From: Myxococcus sp. RHSTA-1-4
GTDB lineage: Bacteria; Myxococcota; Myxococcia; Myxococcales; Myxococcaceae
Direction: 5' to 3'
NCBI RefSeq assembly: GCF_020037125.1
Contig: NZ_JAIQDG010000001.1
Location: 124,001 to 188,000, forward strand
Length of the DNA: 64,000 nucleotides
Shown: one piece after another, positions 44,233 through 52,238 of the stretch
Position numbering within the stretch: position 1 is the stretch's first letter
Layout: every line of letters begins with the position of its first letter
Notes under the pieces: generated by a model
Databases searched by the model: none
The model's input: only the letters and a program-made list of their open reading frames with translations
What the model was told of the DNA's origin: nothing
Translations under genes and position numbers: made by a program

Positions 44233-46155
44233 ATGACGACGACAGGCGGTTTCCTCGTCCTCCAGCTCCTCACCGCGCAGGCCCCCGGGCCGGACGCCGC
44301 GGCCCTCGAGCGCACCGCCGCCGTGGAGAGCGCGCGGCTGGAGGCGTCCCCGGACGACGCGGACGCGCTGTACCGGCTGGGCACGGCCTTCCTCGCGCTC
44401 AACAAGCCGAAGAAGGCGGTGGAGCCGCTGACGAAGCTGGTGGAGGTGGCGCCGGACCTCGTCCCGCCCAAGCTGGCGCTGGCCCGCGCGCTGCGCCTGT
44501 CCGGTGACGCGGAGAAGGCGCGCACGGTGCTGGACACCGCCATCGCCGCCTTCCCGGAGGACTCCACGCTCCGGGCGGAGCGAGGCCTGCTGGCGCGCGT
44601 GCTGGACGAGACGGACGTGGCCATCAGCCAGTACTCGGTGGCCGTGGAGCTGTCTGCCCAGGACGCGGAGCTGCGCTTCAACCTGGGCGAGGCGCTGCAG
44701 CGCGCCGGCCGCACGGACGACGCCATCGAGTCCTACCGCGAGGCGCTGAAGCTGGACTCCAAGCTCAACGTCGCCCGCGTCAACCTGGGCAAGGCGCTGG
44801 CGGAGAAGGGCCTCAACGGAGAGGCCAAGGAGACGCTGCGCGAGGCCACACGCGAGAAGCTGGGCGACACGGAGGCGCACTACAACCTGGGCGTCCTCCT
44901 CATGCGGGAGAACGACCTGGACGGCGCCATCGCCGAGTACCAGCGCACGCTTGCCGCCGAGCCGAAGCACGCCCGCGCGCACAACAACCTGGGCGTGGCG
45001 CTGCAGGAGAAGGGCGACCCGCGCAAGGCCACCGAGGCCTTCCTCAAGGCCATTGCCGCGGACCCGAAGTACGCGGAGGCGCACTTCAACCTGGGCCTGG
45101 CGTACTTCCAGCTCGGCGACAACGTGCGGGCCACCAAGTCCTTCGAGAAGGCGCTGGTGCTGGAGCCGCGCCGCGCCAGCGGGCCGTACACCCAGCTCGG
45201 CCACCTGTACCTCGTGCAGGGCAAGAAGAAGCAGGCCGTGGAGGCCTTCAAGAAGGCGATTGAGAAGAGCACCGAGGACGGCCGGAAGACGACGGAGGCC
45301 TACCAGGGCCTCGCGCGGGCGTACCTCGGGCTGGGCAAGGCCGACGAGGCGGTGGCCACGCTGAAGACGGCGGTGGAGGCCTTCCCGAAGGACGCCAGCG
45401 CGCGGGCCGCCTATGGCGACGCGCTGAAGGCCAAGGGAGACCTGGACGGAGCCATTGCCCAGTACGAGGAGGGCGTGGCGCTGTCGCCCACCCCGGAGAA
45501 CCGGCTGGCGCTGGCGGACACGTACGCGAAGAAGCGGGTGGGCGCGAAGGCGCGGCCCCTGTACGAGGCGCTGCTGAAGGACGACCCGGGCAACCGCGCG
45601 GCGAAGCTGGCGCTGGCGGACCTGCTGATGGCCATGGGCGACTACGTGACGGCGGAGGGCCTGCTGAAGCCGAAGGAGGGCGAAGAGGCCGACACGGCGG
45701 CGCTGGCCAGGCTGGGCATCATCCACTCGCGGCGCGGACGGCCAGACCTGGCGGTGGCGGAGCTGGAGGAAGTGGTGGAGAAGGACCCGGCGCAGCTCGA
45801 GGCGCGGGCCGAGCTGGGCTTCCTCTACCTGCGCGGCGGTGACGGCGCGAAGGCGAAGAAGGTGCTGACGTCCGTGCTGGCGGTGGAGCCTCGCAACGCG
45901 CTGGGGCTGCTGTACCTGGGCCACGCGCTGTACCAGCAGGGCAACACCAAGGACGCGGAGAAGTCCTTCCGGGGCGCCGCCCAGGTGGACCCGAACTTCG
46001 CCGAGCCGCACAACGCGCTGGGGCAGTTGCTGGAAGCCGCGAAGCGCGTGGACGAGGCGAAGCAGGCCTACGAGACGGCGCTGAAGCTCCAGCCCGACCA
46101 CGAGGACGCGAAGGCCGCCCTGAAGCGGCTGACGGCGTCGGCGCCGACGCCGTAG
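44233..46155 (+). CDS. TPR protein, last gene of the Glt/Nfs-like operon
   Basis: A 640-residue protein beginning immediately after the stop of the coiled-coil lipoprotein. About 15 canonical TPR units run from residue 30 to the end: LYRLGTAFLALNKPKKAVEPL, LRFNLGEALQRAGRTDDAIESY, AHYNLGVLLMRENDLDGAIAEY, AHNNLGVALQEKGDPRKATEAF, AHFNLGLAYFQLGDNVRATKSF, and so on, with the typical G-A-P pattern. The N-terminus (GGFLVLQLLTAQAPG) is a short hydrophobic segment that could be a weak signal peptide. The likely role is a scaffold for the envelope machine. A hairpin follows the gene. Confidence 0.87.
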   Translation: MTTTGGFLVLQLLTAQAPGPDAAALERTAAVESARLEASPDDADALYRLGTAFLALNKPKKAVEPLTKLVEVAPDLVPPKLALARALRLSGDAEKARTVLDTAIAAFPEDSTLRAERGLLARVLDETDVAISQYSVAVELSAQDAELRFNLGEALQRAGRTDDAIESYREALKLDSKLNVARVNLGKALAEKGLNGEAKETLREATREKLGDTEAHYNLGVLLMRENDLDGAIAEYQRTLAAEPKHARAHNNLGVALQEKGDPRKATEAFLKAIAADPKYAEAHFNLGLAYFQLGDNVRATKSFEKALVLEPRRASGPYTQLGHLYLVQGKKKQAVEAFKKAIEKSTEDGRKTTEAYQGLARAYLGLGKADEAVATLKTAVEAFPKDASARAAYGDALKAKGDLDGAIAQYEEGVALSPTPENRLALADTYAKKRVGAKARPLYEALLKDDPGNRAAKLALADLLMAMGDYVTAEGLLKPKEGEEADTAALARLGIIHSRRGRPDLAVAELEEVVEKDPAQLEARAELGFLYLRGGDGAKAKKVLTSVLAVEPRNALGLLYLGHALYQQGNTKDAEKSFRGAAQVDPNFAEPHNALGQLLEAAKRVDEAKQAYETALKLQPDHEDAKAALKRLTASAPTP

Positions 46156-46170
46156 TGCATTCCGCGCGCT

Positions 46171-46189
46171 GGCGGCGTCATGCGCCGCC
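46171..46189. terminator. Hairpin between convergent genes
   Basis: A 7-bp inverted repeat (GGCGGCG, loop TCATG, CGCCGCC) begins 15 bases after the stop of the last TPR gene. It is placed to terminate the Glt/Nfs-like operon and possibly the leftward gene that ends at 46261. Confidence 0.45.
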
Positions 46190-46260
46190 GCGCCACCTCG
46201 GTGCCGAGGCCGGGCCCCACTCCGGGCGCGCACCGCCCCGCCCGGAAGACGTGGTCCGCC

Positions 46261-47148
46261 TCAGGGCGCCGTTCCTCCACCCTCACTGCCCTGCGTCCCG
46301 GGTTCCTCGCCCAGCATGAGCGCACCTGGCAACACGGGGCCGGAGGGCATGGGGCGCGGCTCGGCGGTGGGCTCGCGGCCAAAGGAGTAGCGCGCCTCCG
46401 CGTGGGCGCCGAACGACGCGCCCTCCGCATGGGCCACCAGCACCAGGTCACCGGAGGGCAGTGCCCCGGCCTCGAAGGCGACGACGTACGACACGGCACG
46501 GACATCCCCACCCGGGCCCTCGGGCACGGTGAAGCGCGCCGGCCCTTCGAGGAGCGACGCCTCGCGTGGCAGGGAAAGGCGCACCTCCACCGGAGCACCG
46601 AAGCCCAGCCGCCGCTCCACCTCCGCCACGAGCCGCACGCGCCCGGCGGACGACTCCACCACCGTCCAGCCCACGTGCATTGGCGCGGGGATGCGCGTGG
46701 TGAGCCCCGGCACCGGCCCCTCATGCCCAGGGGGCCCGGGCGCCTCCGGCCGCGCGGCCGTCTCATGCGACGCCACCTCCCCGGGAGCTCCTCCGGCCAC
46801 CGGCCTCGCCTCAACCTCGGTGACCCGCCCTCCCCCCGTCTCCGACGACAGGTCCGGGGCGGACACCTCGGCCACGACAGCCCCGTCCACGGCCGGCGGC
46901 TTCGTGGCCTCCGGGCGAGTTCCACACGCGAGAGCGCTCTCTTCCCGCGCCTTGTTCCGCTGTGAGAACGGCGGCGGCGGCTCCGGCCGCTTGCGCACCC
47001 TGCCCCGGGCGCGCTCCACGCTGGAGGCCACTCCCGCGGAGAGCGCTCCCGCCAGGGCGAGGGCCAGCGCGACTCCGACGAGCCGCCGTCGCGTCAGCGG
47101 CAAGAGACCTCCCACGAGGAGCGCGGCTTCATCCCGGGCATCGGGCAC
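46261..47148 (-). CDS. Membrane-anchored protein of unknown function
   Basis: A 295-residue protein starting with GTG 47148, immediately after the stop of the metalloprotease gene. A polar N-terminus is followed by a membrane helix (RLVGVALALALAGALSAGVASSV), then a Pro-rich disordered linker of about 90 residues and a C-terminal beta-sandwich-like domain (MHVGWTVVESSAGRVRLVAEVERRLGFGAPVEVRLSLP, later LVLVAHAEGASFGAHAEARYSFG). The topology is probably with the domain outside. I do not recognise the family. It is coupled to the protease lipoprotein gene and could act on the same process. Confidence 0.65.
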   Translation of the reverse strand: MPDARDEAALLVGGLLPLTRRRLVGVALALALAGALSAGVASSVERARGRVRKRPEPPPPFSQRNKAREESALACGTRPEATKPPAVDGAVVAEVSAPDLSSETGGGRVTEVEARPVAGGAPGEVASHETAARPEAPGPPGHEGPVPGLTTRIPAPMHVGWTVVESSAGRVRLVAEVERRLGFGAPVEVRLSLPREASLLEGPARFTVPEGPGGDVRAVSYVVAFEAGALPSGDLVLVAHAEGASFGAHAEARYSFGREPTAEPRPMPSGPVLPGALMLGEEPGTQGSEGGGTAP

Positions 47149-48774
47149 TCACCGGCACAGGGGCTCATGGCTGGGATACGGGTACGCCACGGCGGGCTCG
47201 GTGGCCGCGTCCATCACCGAGCGGGGAAAGCCCCCGCACATCAACGCGTCCAGGAAGTCCGCGAGACACGGCGCGGGGTCCTCCGTCTGCCGCACGTCCA
47301 CCACCTTGCCGTCCTCCAGCCGCCACCGGTGCCGCAGGTAGCCGCGGGCCCACGGTGAGGCCTTCATCGCCGGCGCGGCGAGCGCCTCGTACAGCGGCTG
47401 CCGGGACAGCGTGCCCCGGCCGAGCTTGTAGAGGATGGCGGACACCTCGCTCTCCTCGATGCGCTGGAGCAGCCCGTCCCAGGGCTTGGGGCGCGTCCAC
47501 GTGCCCACCGCGGGCACGCGCGACTCCAGGTCCATCCAGAACATCGTCCCGCCCTGCCGGTCGTAGTACCGCGAGCTGCTCCGCGCGTCCGCGCTGAACC
47601 ACGTGGCCCAGCCCTCGCTCCACGCCTGTCCGGGGAAGGTCGGCACACCGATGAAGTGCGGGCCGCCCTCCTCCGGGCTGGTGCCATGGCTGGCCATCAC
47701 CCAGTGCCCCAGCTCGTGCAGCACCATGGCCTCGGACCACCACGCCGCGTCGGCGTCACCGGGCAGCCACACCTGCGCCGCCCACTTCCGCCCCGCCGCC
47801 GTCACCGGCGCCGCGGAGAAGCAGGCGCCACAGGACCACGTGGTGCCGAAGCCGAGCCACGCCACCACCGGCAGGCCGGTGCGCCCGTAGCGCTCCCGCG
47901 AGCGGTGCCACGCCAGGCGCAGCGCATCGAAGACGGCCGCGGCGCCCGAGCCCTCCGACTCGTGGATGGTGAACACCGGCCGCTCGGCCAGCGACCGCCG
48001 GGAGCGGGACCAGCTCCAGATGCGCGCCGACGCGCCGGGCACCGCCGGCACGCGCTGAGCGCCGGACAGCGCGGGGTCCGCCACCGCGTACTCCACCGCG
48101 CCGGTGCTCCCTCGTCCGGCCGCGTAGACCACGATGCGGTCCTCGTCCTCCCTCCTGGCCGGCACGCGCACCGTGAACCGCCCGTCGGCGTCCGTCACGC
48201 CCAGGTCCAGCAGCCACTCGCCCCGGAAGGAGGCGACGAGGAAGCCCCTCGCCGGCACCAGCTCCGCCTCCGGCGTCCAGCCCTGGTACGCGGCATCGGG
48301 CCCGCGGCGCGCGTAGCGCACGCTGCCGCTCAACGTCGTCCCCGGCCCGCCACACCAGCCGCGTTGCCCTTCCTCCACGCAGCCCGCCTCGCACTCGCGC
48401 GGACGCCAGCGTCCATCCGTGCACACCTCCAGGAGCGAGCCCGAGCAGCGCGTGACGCCGTCCACGCAGGCCGCGCCCTCCACGCAGCGCGCCGCACCGT
48501 CCTCCTCCACGCACGACTCCCCCACGCCGCAGTCCTCGCGCAGGAGCACGTCGAGCACGCACCGCTCCACCACGCGCGTGCCCAGACACCGGCCGCCTTC
48601 GGGCAGCGAGGAGCAGTCGAGCGCGGCGCGCATCAGCTCGTTCGTGGCGCCGGCACAGACCCGCTCGCGACAGGCGTCATCGTCCTTCACACACGCGGCA
48701 TCACACGGCGCGTCCCCCTGCCCGCATGCCACCAGCAGCAGGCCCAGGCACAGCCATGACACATTGAAACGCAA
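47149..48774 (-). CDS. Lipoprotein zinc metalloprotease with a cysteine-rich N-terminus
   Basis: A 541-residue lipoprotein (LLLVACGQ lipobox). The N-terminal 140 residues contain about 17 Cys in small loops (DAACVKDDDACRERVC, EDCGVGESCVEED, CEAGCVEEGQRGWC), a pattern common in myxobacterial surface proteins. A beta-rich domain with GRFTVRVPARREDEDRIVVYAAGRG follows, resembling a carboxypeptidase-regulatory fold. The catalytic part has the zinc-binding HELGHWVMASHG, then a downstream SEGWATWFSADA in which the Glu could be the third ligand (gluzincin-like). Surface location is expected. The target is unknown; predation or extracellular processing are plausible. Confidence 0.85.
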   Translation of the reverse strand: MRFNVSWLCLGLLLVACGQGDAPCDAACVKDDDACRERVCAGATNELMRAALDCSSLPEGGRCLGTRVVERCVLDVLLREDCGVGESCVEEDGAARCVEGAACVDGVTRCSGSLLEVCTDGRWRPRECEAGCVEEGQRGWCGGPGTTLSGSVRYARRGPDAAYQGWTPEAELVPARGFLVASFRGEWLLDLGVTDADGRFTVRVPARREDEDRIVVYAAGRGSTGAVEYAVADPALSGAQRVPAVPGASARIWSWSRSRRSLAERPVFTIHESEGSGAAAVFDALRLAWHRSRERYGRTGLPVVAWLGFGTTWSCGACFSAAPVTAAGRKWAAQVWLPGDADAAWWSEAMVLHELGHWVMASHGTSPEEGGPHFIGVPTFPGQAWSEGWATWFSADARSSSRYYDRQGGTMFWMDLESRVPAVGTWTRPKPWDGLLQRIEESEVSAILYKLGRGTLSRQPLYEALAAPAMKASPWARGYLRHRWRLEDGKVVDVRQTEDPAPCLADFLDALMCGGFPRSVMDAATEPAVAYPYPSHEPLCR

Positions 48775-48910
48775 CGTCGTGGGCCCCTCCGGCCACCGCC
48801 GCGCCCGCGACGGATTCCGGGCAGGACAGCATGCGTCACGTGCCGGACCGCAGGAGCGGGGAGCCCACGGGTCCCCTGCCCGCTTGCTGGGTATTCAGAA
48901 CCACGGACCT

Positions 48911-48932
48911 CCCCAGACCCGGGGGGCTGGGG
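48911..48932 (-). terminator. Hairpin after the immunity gene
   Basis: A 6-bp stem (CCCCAG and CTGGGG) with a 10-base G-rich loop lies just after the stop codon of the Imm52 gene on the minus strand. It is a weak terminator candidate. Confidence 0.3.
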
Positions 48933-48939
48933 CCCTCTG

Positions 48940-49689
48940 TCAGCCAGGGATGACAGGCTGCATGAGTCCCGCGCGGTCCAGTAGCTCGTGAACCCGCTTG
49001 CCCAGCGCCACGTGCGCGGGGTTGCTCGCTGTGATGCGTTCGGGGGTGAGGACCACCAGCGTCCCCCGCTCCTCTACGGGCTCGATGCGCGCGGGCGCGG
49101 GTAGAGGAGGCACCACCCCCCGCCGCCGCGACAGGTACGTCACCCAGCCTACGAATGTGCCGGTATCGCCCTCCCCTGAAAGCAGGTCCCGGTGATCGCG
49201 TGACGTCGCCATGGCCCAATCAGGCTCCCAGGCCAGGGCCATGCCGCGCACCACATGGGCCAGTACGGTCGCGGTGAGTACCCGGTCCGCGTTCGGCCCG
49301 CCCCAGGGCAGGGTCAATACGCAGTGATTCGGGCTGCTGCCCGCGTAATCACCACAGGTGATTCGCAGGGCCGCACGATCCCTATCGGGCCCGCCGTTGT
49401 CGAACCAGAAGGTGAAACCCAAGTCTTCAAAGACGGGCCCTCCCTTCTCGCGGTTGACGCCGCGTCGGAACAGTTCGGTGAGAGTGGGCAGGTCGGGCGG
49501 CATGAGCGAGTGCTTGCGCGCATCCTTCTGGGACCTGGTGGGCTTGTACCACTGAGCCAGGAAGGGGTCGGCCGGAGCCAACAGGGTGAGAAAGTGCGCC
49601 GTGCGCTGGGCGCATTCCTCAGCCGACTCCTTGCGCGGCCCCCAATAAGCACCCGCGTAGTAGGTTTCCGGGTAGGGCTTGGAACTCAC
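48940..49689 (-). CDS. Imm52-family immunity protein
   Basis: A 249-residue protein without signal peptide. The opening YYAGAYWGPRKESAEECAQRTAHFL is the signature of immunity protein 52 of polymorphic toxin systems; the middle holds GFTFWFDNGG and VLTLPWGGPN and the later part AHVVRGMALAWEPDWAMATS. Imm52 proteins neutralise Tox-REase-5 nucleases, and that toxin domain is encoded directly upstream on the same strand with 12 bases between the genes. It acts in the cytoplasm of the producing cell to block self-killing. The start at 49689 is the only ATG that retains the conserved N-terminus. Confidence 0.9.
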   Translation of the reverse strand: MSSKPYPETYYAGAYWGPRKESAEECAQRTAHFLTLLAPADPFLAQWYKPTRSQKDARKHSLMPPDLPTLTELFRRGVNREKGGPVFEDLGFTFWFDNGGPDRDRAALRITCGDYAGSSPNHCVLTLPWGGPNADRVLTATVLAHVVRGMALAWEPDWAMATSRDHRDLLSGEGDTGTFVGWVTYLSRRRGVVPPLPAPARIEPVEERGTLVVLTPERITASNPAHVALGKRVHELLDRAGLMQPVIPG

Positions 49690-49701
49690 GCCGTGCGCTC
49701 C

Positions 49702-51297
49702 TTATTTCGCGGGGGTGTGGACGACCTTGAATTCCCCCAACCTGGCTCCTGTCAAGAGCTTCTCAATCGCCTTCGCTGCATCGGCTTCGGCCACATGCCA
49801 CTCGATGCGGAGCCCCATGCCCCGAACCCTCTCGGACTGCCGCCTCGCCTGTTCAATGAGCGCCTTGGCTCCCGAGTTCTGGAACCACCTCTTGGGTTCC
49901 AAGCCGTCAAAGAACTTCGCATAGCCGGGGCCCTTGGCCTTCAGTAGGACGCCGTCCTTGAAGCCGTCGAACTTCACACCGCCGGCCTGCGTGCTCATGC
50001 CTCCAACCCAGTAGGCTTCATCGGCCGGGTGCCCCGAAATCTGCTCCTGGTAGCGCCGGGCACGTGGCTTCAAGGATTCCTTCGCCGGTCCCCACTGGCC
50101 CGGGCCGTTGGAGGGCGCGGAGCCCTGGGTTGCCGTGTTGGCGCGGTGGAGAATGACGGCGGCTCCCGGCCCGCCGCCCAGCACCGCCGCCGCCCGGCCC
50201 ACGGGCACCGCGACGCGCTCCAGCACCAGTGCGCCTTCCGCCGAGAGTGACAGCACCGGCACGGTGGCCTCCGCGCCCGCCAGGGCCCCCGTCAGCGTGC
50301 GCGTGGTGGCCGAAGCGGCGCCCCAGGTAGCAATGAGGTTTGTCAGCAGGCGGGAGACTTCCCTCACCTGCTCGCCCTCCGTCATGTACCGGAAGCGCTC
50401 CAGGTACTCGGGCGAGGAGGCCACCAGGGCGGCCAGTCCCGAGGGCAACTGGCGCAACGCGGCCCAGGTGTCAGCAGGGTGCGTGGTGAGAAGCTGGCCC
50501 ACGGCCAGCCCCACGAATGCCTCCTCGGCACCGTCCAGCGTGCGGCTGATGACGTCCGCGTCATCGTAGACCTCCGCCAACAAGCGCCCGTCAGATTCCC
50601 GCAGCCCGTCATCCAGCAGGCGGAAGGCCCCGCCCTGGCCGGAGTAGAAGCGACCCATCTCGAAGGGGCCGGCGCGCAGGGCGCCCTCCTTCCACTCCAC
50701 CGGTCCGACGCGCTGCTGCTGGGTGCGCCCGCTGCGCGTCCAGGCAAGGCAGCCATCCGGGCGCAGCACGGCCACCAGCGAGAAGCGCTCCACCCGGCGC
50801 AGGAGTTCCCCGCGTGAGGCCGCGCCGCCCTCCAGCACCTCTCGCAAGAGGTGCCCGGCGGCCATGCGCGGCGGGAAGGTGCCCAGCGTCACCGGGCGTT
50901 GCGCCAGCAGCCGCCCCGCATCCCCGGGCGTCAGGGGCTCGTCTCGCGGCGGCAGTGCTTCCGTGTCCTCCAGGCCCGCGCGCACCAGCAACGCCTCGAA
51001 GGCGTCCATGTCCAGCAGGCCCAGCTCCACCGCGCGCCGTGTCCGCTCCTCCGCACGGAAGGTGAGCACCACCGTGCTGGGCAGGCGGGAGGCCCTTCGG
51101 TGGCGGCTGCGCGCCTTTTCACCTGTCACCGCGCTGGCCTGTGATGAAGCGGGCGCGGGGTGTCCATTCTCCGCCAGCCCCGGCGAGGCGGCGCGCTGGT
51201 GCAGAATCAGCGTTCCAGCAGGGAGTGAAGGCGCGTGCAGCGAAGCGCATCCAGTGGCCAGGAGCACCACACCCAACAGCAGGGCCTCAGCGCGCAT
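49702..51297 (-). CDS. Lipoprotein polymorphic toxin with a Tox-REase-5 nuclease domain
   Basis: A 531-residue toxin. ATG 51297 gives a lipoprotein signal (LLATGC, Cys17); a TTG six codons upstream is possible. Residues 60-400 form a helical body with a conserved TVVLTFRAEERTRRAVELG start. The last 100 residues are the restriction-endonuclease-fold toxin 5 domain: EAYWVGG, GVKFDGFKDGVLL, then AKGPGYAKFF, IRIEWHVAE-like RIEWHVAEADAA and KVVHTPAK. A lipid-anchored nuclease followed by Imm52 fits toxins passed between myxobacterial cells by TraA-dependent outer-membrane exchange (SitA type). The (D/E)xK motif reads KAK here (Lys453, Ala454, Lys455) rather than the EAK I expect, which may weaken activity. 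The start lies inside the end of the upstream secreted-protein frame. Confidence 0.88.
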   Translation of the reverse strand: MRAEALLLGVVLLATGCASLHAPSLPAGTLILHQRAASPGLAENGHPAPASSQASAVTGEKARSRHRRASRLPSTVVLTFRAEERTRRAVELGLLDMDAFEALLVRAGLEDTEALPPRDEPLTPGDAGRLLAQRPVTLGTFPPRMAAGHLLREVLEGGAASRGELLRRVERFSLVAVLRPDGCLAWTRSGRTQQQRVGPVEWKEGALRAGPFEMGRFYSGQGGAFRLLDDGLRESDGRLLAEVYDDADVISRTLDGAEEAFVGLAVGQLLTTHPADTWAALRQLPSGLAALVASSPEYLERFRYMTEGEQVREVSRLLTNLIATWGAASATTRTLTGALAGAEATVPVLSLSAEGALVLERVAVPVGRAAAVLGGGPGAAVILHRANTATQGSAPSNGPGQWGPAKESLKPRARRYQEQISGHPADEAYWVGGMSTQAGGVKFDGFKDGVLLKAKGPGYAKFFDGLEPKRWFQNSGAKALIEQARRQSERVRGMGLRIEWHVAEADAAKAIEKLLTGARLGEFKVVHTPAK

Positions 51298-52007
51298 CGT
51301 CCAGCCCCAGGCCAAACGGCGGAGAGGGAAACCGTGTAGCGCTGGCGTTGGCGGGGTCGGCCGAAAAGGGCGTGCTCCACGTCCACCTCCACCTCGGCGC
51401 CCATGAGGCGCGCGCCCAGCACGTCCGAGGTGAAGGCTTCCACATAGAAGGGTGCCGCCCAGCCGGTGAGGAAGGCGCCCGCCGGGTGGTAATCGGGATT
51501 CATCCGGTTGGAGTAGCGGCGCACCAGGTGCGCGGAGAGGAGGCTGTAGCGCTCCAATGCACCCACCCAGACGCCCAGCGGCGCGTGGTCGGAGCCCAGC
51601 TTGAGAGCACGCACCACCTGCCCGAAGTCCGAGAGGCTGTCCCAGTCCTCCCGCCGCACCCAGCCGCCGTTACCGCCCCACAGCCGCAAGCGCAGCGGCG
51701 CGCCCACGTTGACACCGAAGTCCTCGTCCCGCTCCACCACCAGCAGGGGCGCCACCTGCAAGTACCCGGCGTCTTCGCCCGAGCCCCGCCGGGGCAGCAG
51801 TGCCAGCGTGCTGGCCTCCAGTCGCATCAAGTGGCCCCACCGGGGAGTGGGCGCAGAGACAAGCAGGGGCGTCGCGGCGCCAGACGGCGCGGTCTCGACC
51901 GGTCCACTCGTACTCCCGTCCTGGAGCAGCACGCTCGCCGCTGCTCGGCCCGGTTGCAGCAAGAATGGCAACCCCAGCAGCACGGCCCCACAACGCTTCA
52001 TGCGCAT
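51207..52007 (-). CDS. Secreted protein encoded upstream of the toxin (SitB position)
   Basis: A 266-residue protein from ATG 52007 (MRMKRCG, preceded by AGGGGA). The signal peptide is cleaved after RAAA near residue 27. The body has RWGHLMRLEASTLALLP, a pair of beta-rich segments (LLVVERDEDFGVNVGAPLRLRLWGG) and later PFYVEAFTSDVLGARLMGAEVEVDVEHALFG, reminiscent of a small barrel-like protein. The last 30 residues, rich in Cys and Trp, overlap the toxin gene's signal-peptide coding region by 91 bases and look unlike protein coding; a frameshift near the end or a truncated natural end is possible. The position before the toxin is that of SitB, a helper in known toxin cassettes, but no sequence likeness is claimed. 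Confidence 0.65.
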   Translation of the reverse strand: MRMKRCGAVLLGLPFLLQPGRAAASVLLQDGSTSGPVETAPSGAATPLLVSAPTPRWGHLMRLEASTLALLPRRGSGEDAGYLQVAPLLVVERDEDFGVNVGAPLRLRLWGGNGGWVRREDWDSLSDFGQVVRALKLGSDHAPLGVWVGALERYSLLSAHLVRRYSNRMNPDYHPAGAFLTGWAAPFYVEAFTSDVLGARLMGAEVEVDVEHALFGRPRQRQRYTVSLSAVWPGAGRCALRPCCWVWCSWPLDALRCTRLHSLLER

Positions 52008-52238
52008 ACACGTCCCCTGGGCAAGCCCCCGAGCAGGGAGAAGAGGACGGATGCTCCCCCGCCGGTCCGACGCCAAGGCACCGAGGGCGGGGGCGTTGCC
52101 CCCTTCCAGCTCGCGCGCTGCCGCCTACGGCGCGGGCCCGGCCAGGGCGTGACGGGCGGACGGTGCTACCGCGGTCGCGGCGGGCGCCGGGGTTGGAGCC
52201 TCACGCCCGCTGCTTCCCGGGGGCCTTTGAGGGCGCCG

